A DNA stretch of 5,884 nt, from the NCBI GenBank assembly GCA_913775005.1, contig CAJYKY010000518.1, forward strand, positions 1-5,884, written 5' to 3'. The stretch is from an uncultured Achromobacter sp. Lineage in GTDB: Bacteria > Pseudomonadota > Gammaproteobacteria > Burkholderiales > Burkholderiaceae_B. Shown here piece by piece: positions 1 to 5,038 of the stretch (position 1 is the stretch's first letter; every line of letters starts with the position of its first letter). The notes beneath the pieces are model-generated. The model was not told the origin of the DNA. It saw nothing but the letters and a program-made list of their open reading frames with translations, and searched no databases. Position numbers and translations under genes: made by a program.

Positions 1-1
1 G

Positions 2-265
2 GCCATCATTGCGCTGGTGGCGCTGTTGCCCAACGGCATTGCGGGCTTGCCGGCGCAGTGGCGTCAGCGCCGCGAGGCACGGGCGGGAAGCGGCGCTGGC
101 CGTGCTCGTGCCGCAGGCGGCATGGGCGGCATGGGCGGCACAGGTGCTTCAGGCAGCATGGGTAGCGCAGGCAGCGCGAACAACGCCGCCCACGCAAACA
201 CGTCCGCCCCCCGCAGCGCCGCCGCCACGCCGCGCCTGCCCATTCAAGGAGAACCCCATGTCTGA
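2..265 (+). CDS. livM: C-terminal end of a LivM-like branched-chain amino acid ABC transporter permease (5' partial)
   Basis: The reading frame is open from the window edge and gives 87 residues before a TGA at 263-265. The first 17 or so (AIIALVALLPNGIAGLP) look like the last membrane helix plus the 'P-x-G-[IL]-x-G-L' ending usual in LivM permeases of Liv-type ABC importers. After that comes about 70 residues of basic, then Gly/Ala/Ser/Met-rich low-complexity sequence, including GGMGGMGGTGASGSMGSAGS. LivM proteins normally end shortly after the GL motif, so the tail is an unusual extension. The identification rests on this short end and on the livG and livF genes that follow, so family membership is inferred rather than shown. 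The stop lies inside livG: the last 8 bases overlap its start, which implies coupled translation in one operon. The permease would sit in the inner membrane, with this tail probably cytoplasmic. Confidence 0.65.
   Translation, partial: AIIALVALLPNGIAGLPAQWRQRREARAGSGAGRARAAGGMGGMGGTGASGSMGSAGSANNAAHANTSAPRSAAATPRLPIQGEPHV
116..142 (+). repeat. 9-bp in-frame tandem repeat inside the LivM tail
   Basis: Three adjacent copies of a 9-bp unit: GGCGGCATG at 116-124, the same at 125-133, and a diverged copy (GGCGGCACA, 7 of 9 identical) at 134-142. The period is a multiple of three and in frame, coding Gly-Gly-Met, Gly-Gly-Met, Gly-Gly-Thr. This suggests the permease's low-complexity tail grew at least partly by slippage, a length change that keeps the reading frame. 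Confidence 0.8.
246..265 (+). promoter_or_regulatory. Shine-Dalgarno and overlapping stop/start junction livM-livG
   Basis: AAGGAGA at 246-252 lies five bases before the ATG at 258-260, a strong ribosome binding site at normal spacing. The upstream gene's TGA is at 263-265, so stop and start overlap within ATGTCTGA. This fixes the livG start at 258 although the same frame stays open much further upstream, and it points to translational coupling between permease and ATPase. Confidence 0.8.
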
Positions 266-1031
266 GCTATTGCTGGCCGCCACGAATGTCACGCGCCGCT
301 TTGGCGGGCTGACCGCCGTGAACGGCGTGTCGCTGGGGCTGGCGCGTGGCGAGGTCCATGCCGTGATCGGCACCAATGGCGCGGGCAAGTCCACGCTGAT
401 CAACATCCTGTCGGGCGAACTGGCACCCAGCAGCGGGCAGGTGATGCTGGGCAGCCGCGACATCACCACGTGGCGCCAGCCGGAACGCGCACGCGCCGGG
501 CTGGGCCGCAGCTATCAGCGGTCTACGTTGTTTCCTGAACTGAGCGTGTTTGAAAACTGCCGGCTGGCCGCGCAAGCTAGCCGGCAGCGCTTCTGGCACT
601 GGTGGCGGCCCGCGTCGGACTGCCGCCGTAGCGCCGAGCTGGCGCAGCACGCGTTGGAACGCACCGGCCTGCTTGACGACGGCGCACGCGCAGCCGGTCT
701 GCTGCCGCATGGCCGCAAGCGCCAGCTGGAAATTGCCATGTGTCTTGCCGGTGAACCGCAGGTGCTGCTGCTCGATGAGCCGCTGGCCGGCATGGGCCCT
801 GAAGAAACCGACCGCATCCTGGACTTGCTGCAAACGCTGAAAGCCGGTCATGCCATTTTGCTGGTCGAACACGATATGGACGCCGTGTTTCGCATTGCCG
901 AAACCATCACCGTGATGGTCAACGGCACCGCCATTGCCAGCGGCGCGCCCGCCGACATCCGCAACAACGCCGACGTGCGCACCGCCTACCTGGGCGATGA
1001 CCACGGCACGCCTCACCCGCAAGGAGCCTGA
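258..1031 (+). CDS. livG: Branched-chain amino acid type ABC transporter ATP-binding protein LivG
   Basis: A 257-residue cytoplasmic ATPase that powers a Liv-type (HAAT family) importer as a dimer with LivF. Visible motifs in order: an N-terminal FGGLTAVNGVSL segment (15-26) typical of LivG; Walker A GTNGAGKST (38-46); Q-loop Gln87 in GRSYQRSTLFPELSVFEN; signature region LPHGRKRQLEIAMCLA (149-164); Walker B VLLLDEP with catalytic Glu174; the LivG-type D-loop AGMGPEE (177-183); and switch His205 in LVEHDM. Length is normal for LivG (about 250-260). The signature reads LPHGRKRQ where textbook ABC proteins have LSGGQ; related forms occur in LivG proteins, so this is noted but not taken as inactivating. 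The ATG at 258 is chosen for its AAGGAG site and because the ABC domain begins at once. Substrate cannot be deduced: Liv-type systems carry branched-chain amino acids but also amides, urea and aromatic acids. No periplasmic Liv receptor is seen in the window. Confidence 0.93.
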   Translation: MSELLLAATNVTRRFGGLTAVNGVSLGLARGEVHAVIGTNGAGKSTLINILSGELAPSSGQVMLGSRDITTWRQPERARAGLGRSYQRSTLFPELSVFENCRLAAQASRQRFWHWWRPASDCRRSAELAQHALERTGLLDDGARAAGLLPHGRKRQLEIAMCLAGEPQVLLLDEPLAGMGPEETDRILDLLQTLKAGHAILLVEHDMDAVFRIAETITVMVNGTAIASGAPADIRNNADVRTAYLGDDHGTPHPQGA

Positions 1032-1033
1032 CC

Positions 1034-1036
<3 letters not shown>
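1021..1036 (+). promoter_or_regulatory. Ribosome binding site for livF within the end of livG
   Basis: AAGGAG at 1021-1026 lies in the last codons of livG, seven bases before the livF ATG at 1034. The livG stop (TGA, 1029-1031) is only 2 bp before that start. A second ATG four bases on (1038) is in another frame, so 1034 is the supported start. Confidence 0.75.
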
Positions 1037-1744
<708 letters not shown>

Positions 1745-1748
1745 CGCA

Positions 1749-1774
1749 AGCCGCCGCGCGGCGAGGCGGCGGCT
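1749..1774 (+). terminator. GC-rich hairpin after livF, probable terminator
   Basis: AGCCGCCGC (1749-1757) pairs perfectly with GCGGCGGCT (1766-1774) around an 8-base loop. It starts four bases after the livF stop. The following bases (GTCGTTGTG) hold only a weak T-run, so it is either an imperfect intrinsic terminator or a 3'-end stabilising structure. Confidence 0.5.
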
Positions 1775-1798
1775 GTCGTTGTGCGGCGGACGGCGGCA

Positions 1799-1824
1799 GC
1801 GGTGCCTGCTGGCGGTGCCTGTTG
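1799..1824. repeat. Two-copy 13-bp tandem repeat between convergent genes
   Basis: GCGGTGCCTGCTG (1799-1811) is followed directly by GCGGTGCCTGTTG (1812-1824), 12 of 13 bases identical. It lies between the two hairpins of the 117-bp convergent gap. A local duplication is the simplest reading; no function is visible. Confidence 0.7.
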
Positions 1825-1827
1825 TCA

Positions 1828-1853
1828 GCGGCAGCGGCCTCGCCCGCTGCCGC
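1828..1853 (-). terminator. GC-rich hairpin after the ThDP enzyme gene, probable terminator
   Basis: GCGGCAGCGG (1828-1837) pairs perfectly with CCGCTGCCGC (1844-1853) around a 6-base loop. Seen from the minus-strand gene, it begins eight bases past the TAA stop. The bases beyond it on that strand (TGACAACAGG) form no T-run, so termination is likely but not classic. With the hairpin at 1749-1774 it separates the two convergent transcripts. Confidence 0.5.
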
Positions 1854-1861
1854 GCCCTGCC

Positions 1862-3421
1862 TTAGATCACCGCTTCGATCAGGAACGGGCCACGGCGCTT
1901 CAGGCCATCGGCCAACGCGCGCGCAAAGCCTTCCACCGTATCCACGCTGACGGCTTCCACGCCCATGCCGCGTGCCAGGTGCGTCCAGTCCAGATACGGC
2001 TCTTCCAGATCCAGCATGCGGCGCGCGTTGCGGCCCGGTTCCTTCACGCCCACGTTCTTCATTTCGCCATGCAGCGTGGCGTAGGAACGGTTAGCCAGAA
2101 TCACCGTCAGGCAATTCAGGTTTTCACGCGCCTGCGTCCACAGCGCCTGCAAGGTGTACATGCCGCTGCCATCGGCCTGCAAGGTGATGACCTTGCGGTC
2201 CGGGCACGCGACCGCTGCGCCCGTGGCCAGCGGCAAGCCGATGCCGATGGCGCCGCCCGTCAGCATCAGCCAATCGTGCGGGGCGCTGCTGGCGCTGTAG
2301 ATGGGGAATTCACGGCCCTGCGTGATGGACTCATCGCAAACGATGGCCTGTTCCGGCAAGGTGTGGGCGATCAGGATGTTCACGGCAGCGCCGGTCAGCT
2401 TGCCCGATGCCGGCACCTCATAGGACGCGGCGGGCGTGGCCAGGCGCGGCGCGTCGGCCGCAATGCCCAGCTCGTCTGCCAGCCATTCCAGCGCATGCGC
2501 CAGATCCTGTTCGCTCGACGCCAGCACCACTTGATTGCTATCTGCGGGCGCCAGCAGGCTGGGTTTGCCGGGATAGGCAAAGAAGCCGACCGGCGCCTTG
2601 GCCCCTGCCAGCACCAGATGCTTGACGTCTTTCAGCTTGGCGACTGCGAGGTCGATGGGATACGGCAGGCGGTCAACGGGCGTGCGCGATCCGCCGCGCT
2701 CGATGCGGCGGTTGGACGTTTCCGACATCAGGCGCACGCCGGTTGCGCGGGCGATGCGACCGGCGGCGTTCAGGGCGCGCTCGCGCAGCGCGGCGCCACC
2801 CAGCATCAGCACGGTGACTTCGCCGGAGCGGATCGCGGCAGCCGCGGCGCGCACGGCGTCGGCCGAGGTCTGCGCCAGCGGCGCGTCTTTGATGCGCACG
2901 GGCGCGGGCGTGTCATCGGGCAGGTCCGTCCACGCCGCATCGGCGGGCAGGATCAGCGTGGCGATATTGCCGGGCGATTGGCGCGCCACGCGGATGGCCT
3001 CAGCGGCGTCCGGCGACACATCGGCGGCGGTCATCGTGCGCTTGACCCAGTGCGACATGGGACGCGCCACGCCTTCGACATCGCTGGTCAGCGGGGCGTC
3101 GTATTGCACATGGTAGGTGGCGTGGTCGCCCACGATATTGACCATGGGCGTGCGTGCGCGCTTGGCGTTGTGCAGGTTGGCCAGACCGTTGCCCAGGCCC
3201 GGCCCCAGGTGCAGCAAGGTGGCGGCGGGCTTGTCCGCCATGCGTGCGTAACCATCGGCCGCGCCGGTGACCACGCCTTCGAACAGGCCAAGCACGCAGC
3301 GCATGTCCGGTTTGCGATCCAGCGCCGCAACAAAGTGCATTTCGGATGTGCCCGGGTTGGCAAAGCACACGTCTACATCGTTGGCCAGCAAGGTATCGCA
3401 AAGACTGTCAGCGCCGTTCAT
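1862..3421 (-). CDS. Thiamine diphosphate-dependent enzyme, acetolactate synthase large subunit-like (IlvX-type)
   Basis: A 519-residue cytoplasmic protein of the ThDP carboligase/decarboxylase superfamily. The N-terminal domain carries FANPGTSEMHF (20-30), the cofactor-activating glutamate Glu48 (LFEGVVTGAADGYARM), and LLHLGPGLGNGLANLHNA with His71. The middle domain is about 190-340. The C-terminal domain carries TGGAIGIGLPLATGAA (388-403) and the metal/diphosphate motif ADGSGMYTLQALWTQAREN (416-434) ending in ANRSY (443-447), giving Asp417, Asn444 and Ser446 as likely Mg ligands. Against benzoylformate decarboxylase recalled from memory, Glu47 and His70 have counterparts, but His281 aligns by eye with Phe280 and Ser26 with Thr25, so that activity is doubtful. 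True acetolactate synthases are longer (about 550-600) and need a small subunit, which is absent here. The ADG (not GDG) motif recalls the IlvX-like group, whose reaction is unsettled. The ATG at 3421 has AGGG six bases upstream. The gene is convergent with livGF and follows the aapJ-like gene, with a terminator between them. Confidence 0.88.
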   Translation of the reverse strand: MNGADSLCDTLLANDVDVCFANPGTSEMHFVAALDRKPDMRCVLGLFEGVVTGAADGYARMADKPAATLLHLGPGLGNGLANLHNAKRARTPMVNIVGDHATYHVQYDAPLTSDVEGVARPMSHWVKRTMTAADVSPDAAEAIRVARQSPGNIATLILPADAAWTDLPDDTPAPVRIKDAPLAQTSADAVRAAAAAIRSGEVTVLMLGGAALRERALNAAGRIARATGVRLMSETSNRRIERGGSRTPVDRLPYPIDLAVAKLKDVKHLVLAGAKAPVGFFAYPGKPSLLAPADSNQVVLASSEQDLAHALEWLADELGIAADAPRLATPAASYEVPASGKLTGAAVNILIAHTLPEQAIVCDESITQGREFPIYSASSAPHDWLMLTGGAIGIGLPLATGAAVACPDRKVITLQADGSGMYTLQALWTQARENLNCLTVILANRSYATLHGEMKNVGVKEPGRNARRMLDLEEPYLDWTHLARGMGVEAVSVDTVEGFARALADGLKRRGPFLIEAVI

Positions 3422-3427
3422 GATTTT

Positions 3428-3431
3428 CCCT
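3428..3431 (-). promoter_or_regulatory. Ribosome binding site for the ThDP enzyme gene
   Basis: On the minus strand AGGG (3431-3428) stands six bases before the ATG at 3421-3419, followed by an A-rich spacer (AAAATC). It is a modest Shine-Dalgarno match but correctly placed, and it supports this start codon. Confidence 0.55.
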
Positions 3432-3450
3432 AGTCTTGTTCAAAGGCGTT

Positions 3451-3471
3451 GCGGGCGCTGAACGCGCCCGC
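3451..3471 (-). promoter_or_regulatory. Perfect 8-bp dyad in the 5' leader of the ThDP enzyme gene
   Basis: GCGGGCGC (3451-3458) and GCGCCCGC (3464-3471) pair perfectly around a 5-base loop (TGAAC). It lies 30 bases upstream of the ATG and just downstream of the best-looking promoter match (3472-3499). It could be an operator near the transcription start or a hairpin at the 5' end of the mRNA. It is too far from the ribosome binding site to mask it directly, and it is not followed by a T-run. Confidence 0.4.
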
Positions 3472-3499
3472 CTGATATGCATGATAGGTAGGGTAGCAA
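3472..3499 (-). promoter_or_regulatory. Tentative sigma-70-type promoter for the ThDP enzyme gene
   Basis: Minus strand: TTGCTA (3499-3494, 4 of 6 against TTGACA), a 16-base spacer, then TATCAG (3477-3472, 4 of 6 against TATAAT). This AT-richer stretch is the most promoter-like part of the gap, but the match is weak and read by eye. Confidence 0.25.
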
Positions 3500-3549
3500 A
3501 AACGCGATAGAGCCATTTCAGGCTGTGGACATGGAACCATTCCTTTGCG

Positions 3550-3568
3550 GATTCCGCCTGCCGGAATC
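3550..3568. promoter_or_regulatory. Inverted repeat, possible operator upstream of the ThDP enzyme gene
   Basis: GATTCCG (3550-3556) and CGGAATC (3562-3568) form a perfect 7-bp inverted repeat with a 5-base spacer. It overlaps a second palindrome, GCGGA-T-TCCGC (3547-3557). The site lies about 50 bases upstream of the tentative -35 box, a plausible activator position. No regulator gene is in the window, so its use is unknown. Confidence 0.3.
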
Positions 3569-3609
3569 AAGCGGCTGGCAATGCCTGAAATACAAAATTC
3601 CCAATGCAA

Positions 3610-3632
3610 ACGGCCCGCAGTACGCGGGCCGT
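3610..3632 (-). terminator. Rho-independent terminator of the aapJ-like gene
   Basis: ACGGCCCGC (3610-3618) pairs perfectly with GCGGGCCGT (3624-3632) around the loop AGTAC. On the minus strand it begins 30 bases past the TAA stop at 3663, and the stem runs straight into TTTGCATT. A strong GC stem with a short T-rich tail fits an intrinsic terminator separating this gene from the ThDP enzyme gene downstream. Confidence 0.7.
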
Positions 3633-3662
3633 ATGGGCTACATCAAGATCCGTGCCGAAGCA

Positions 3663-4685
3663 TTAACGGATCGGCCACGGATACATCGCGCCGCCCTTGT
3701 TCCACAGCGCGTTCGTGCCGCGTTGCAGGCCCAGCTTGCTGTCCTTGCCCACGTTGCGTTCAAACACTTCGCTGTAGTTGCCCACGGCCTTGATGGCGTT
3801 GTAAGCCCACTTCTCGTCCAAGCCCATGTTCTTGCCGGCGCCCGGCGTCACGCCCAGAATGCGCAGGACGTTCGGGTTGCTGCTCTTGAGCATTTCGTCC
3901 ACGTTCTTCTGCGTGATGCCGTATTCCTCGGCTTCCAGCAGTGCAAACAGCGTCCAGCGCACGATGCCCAGCCAGTTTTCGTCGCCCTGGCGCACCATGG
4001 GGCCCAGGGGTTCTTTCGAGAAACGTTCGGGCAGGATTTCGAAGTCGTTCGGATTGGCGACCTGCGTGGCGCGCACGGCCGCCAGCTGCGAGGCGTCGTC
4101 GGTGAAGGCGTCGCAACGGCCCGATTCAAATGCGCGCACCACTTCGGTGACCTTGTCGATCACCACCGGCTTGAACTCGATGTTGTTGGCACGGAACCAG
4201 TCGGCCAGGTTCAGTTCGGTGGTGGTGCCCGGCTGCACGCAAACGGTGGCGCCGTTCAGTTCCTTGGCGCTTTTGACGCCCAGCTTCTTGTTCACCAGGA
4301 TGCCCTGGCCGTCGTAGAAACTGGCGGCCACGGCCGACAGGCCCAGCGACGTGTCGCGCGTCTGGGTCAGCGTGACGGTGCGCAGCAGCACGTCCACTTC
4401 GCCCGATTGCAGCGCCGTGAAGCGTTGCTGGGTCGACAGCGCCGTGCCCTTGAACTTGGTGGAATCGCCGAACACGGCGGCGGCGACGGCGCGGCAGATG
4501 TCCACATCCATGCCTTCCCATTCGCCCTTGCTATTGGTGGCCGAGAAGCCGGAGACGCCGTCGGTCAAACCGCATTGCACGAACCCTTTTTTCTTCACTG
4601 CATCCAGCGTGGGCCCCGCCACGGCAGCCTGCGACGCACAAGCCAGGGCCAGGGCGCCGGCAGCAAACAAGATGGACCGCTTCAT
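3663..4685 (-). CDS. aapJ: Periplasmic amino acid ABC transporter substrate-binding protein, AapJ/BztA-like
   Basis: A 340-residue solute receptor of family 3 (SBP_bac_3), the length of AapJ-type general L-amino acid receptors. A Sec signal peptide occupies 1-23: MKR, a hydrophobic core, then cleavage at AVA|G. The mature part opens with TLDAVKKKGFVQCGL and carries the family signature WEGMDVDICRAVAAAVFGD (56-74), then RFTALQSGEVDVLLR with Arg102 and TRDTSLGL (109-116). QPGTTTELNLADWF (151-164) and GRCDAFTDDASQL (189-201) follow. Arg102 and Asp197 are the likely ligands for the carboxylate and amino groups of the bound amino acid. Four cysteines (38, 64, 149, 191) could form two disulfides. 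The segment after Arg102 reads TVTLT where AapJ usually has NTTWT, which could change specificity. The ATG at 4685 has GGAGAAG just upstream. AapQ, AapM and AapP genes are not in the window: it is an orphan receptor here, or they lie elsewhere. Confidence 0.9.
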   Translation of the reverse strand: MKRSILFAAGALALACASQAAVAGPTLDAVKKKGFVQCGLTDGVSGFSATNSKGEWEGMDVDICRAVAAAVFGDSTKFKGTALSTQQRFTALQSGEVDVLLRTVTLTQTRDTSLGLSAVAASFYDGQGILVNKKLGVKSAKELNGATVCVQPGTTTELNLADWFRANNIEFKPVVIDKVTEVVRAFESGRCDAFTDDASQLAAVRATQVANPNDFEILPERFSKEPLGPMVRQGDENWLGIVRWTLFALLEAEEYGITQKNVDEMLKSSNPNVLRILGVTPGAGKNMGLDEKWAYNAIKAVGNYSEVFERNVGKDSKLGLQRGTNALWNKGGAMYPWPIR

Positions 4686-4690
4686 TTTTG

Positions 4691-4697
4691 CTTCTCC
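4691..4697 (-). promoter_or_regulatory. Ribosome binding site for the aapJ-like gene
   Basis: On the minus strand GGAGAAG (4697-4691) precedes the ATG at 4685 by five bases (eight from the GGAG core), followed by the A-rich spacer CAAAA. It agrees with the signal peptide starting right at this ATG. Confidence 0.7.
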
Positions 4698-4713
4698 AGA
4701 AAGGGAATGACCG

Positions 4714-4772
4714 GGCGGCCTTGTAAGCCGGCCTCGGCTGAAACCGAGCCCTGCTTTACGGGGCCGGCCGCC
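4714..4772 (-). promoter_or_regulatory. Long imperfect stem-loop in the aapJ-like 5' leader, candidate cis-regulatory RNA
   Basis: Outer arms GGCGGCC (4714-4720) and GGCCGCC (4766-4772) pair perfectly. Inside them GTAA (4723-4726) faces TTAC (4756-4759), and CTCGG (4733-4737) pairs with CCGAG (4744-4748) around a 6-base loop. GG at 4730-4731 can extend the inner stem with CC at 4749-4750. The whole 59-base element ends about 17 bases before the Shine-Dalgarno of the minus-strand gene. Its position suits an mRNA leader structure (stability element, attenuator-like device or protein target). It matches no riboswitch class that I recognise, and it could be only a GC-rich promoter-region repeat if transcription starts inside it. 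Confidence 0.4.
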
Positions 4773-4896
4773 AGATTAAGCGATGTCCACGGCGTGAACA
4801 ACGCGCCGGTGCCTAGTGAAAACCCGAGGGATGACAAGCGTGAAAGATTCCGCCGTTTGTCCGGTGATCGAACTTAATCCCGCCTATCGGCCCCGT

Positions 4897-4911
4897 GCGG
4901 TGCGATACCGC
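4897..4911. promoter_or_regulatory. 15-bp palindrome in the divergent promoter region, possible operator
   Basis: GCGGT-GCGAT-ACCGC: perfect 5-bp half-sites with a 5-base spacer, just upstream of CATACTTTTTT. The size and spacing suit a dimeric regulator (LysR- or GntR-like sites have this form). No regulator gene is within the window, and chance occurrence in GC-rich DNA is possible. Confidence 0.3.
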
Positions 4912-5023
4912 GTGCCATACTTTTTTCGCGTCGATGTCCGATACCCGGCGTCGCCGCCACACCCCAAAAAACGCCGAGCGCGCCACAACAAAACCAGGCC
5001 GCATCGAATTCCGGTTGATTCAT

Positions 5024-5030
5024 GGAGGAG
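5024..5030 (+). promoter_or_regulatory. Strong ribosome binding site fixing the Bug gene start
   Basis: GGAGGAG at 5024-5030 is a near-perfect Shine-Dalgarno eight bases before the ATG at 5039. It decides the start, because the coding frame has no other ATG for well over 100 codons and the signal-peptide core begins about 50 residues later than normal. Confidence 0.75.
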
Positions 5031-5038
5031 ACAAATCC

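Larger units (their letters stand above)
4686..5038. other. Divergent intergenic region between the two receptor genes
   Basis: This 353-bp gap must hold the promoters of both the aapJ-like gene (leftward) and the Bug gene (rightward). It contains the leader stem-loop at 4714-4772, a 15-bp palindrome at 4897-4911 and an 11-bp palindrome (CGGCG-T-CGCCG) at 4946-4956. AT-rich patches at 4920-4926 and 4966-4971 also stand out. A leftward promoter guess is TTGTCA (4837-4832) with a 16-base spacer and a poor -10 (TAGGCA, 4815-4810). I see no convincing gene or small RNA in it. Confidence 0.5.

Noticed and set aside
1781..3433. A 550-codon plus-strand open frame running antisense through the whole ThDP enzyme gene
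   Set aside because: It is a GC-rich shadow frame: rich in Arg, Gly, Ala, His and Gln, with no recognisable domain, whereas the minus strand encodes a complete enzyme with all its motifs.
4762..4769. 8-bp palindrome GGCCGGCC
   Set aside because: It is explained as part of the outer arm of the leader stem-loop and by local GC richness; not a separate site.
4793..4816. GGCAC followed by TTG on the minus strand, resembling a sigma-54 promoter
   Set aside because: The spacing is wrong: the required GG-N10-GC pattern is not met, since TT stands where GC should be.
3525..4877. A 450-codon plus-strand open frame antisense to the aapJ-like gene
   Set aside because: It has composition-driven sequence without family motifs, and it runs across the terminator and leader. 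The minus-strand receptor has a signal peptide and conserved motifs.
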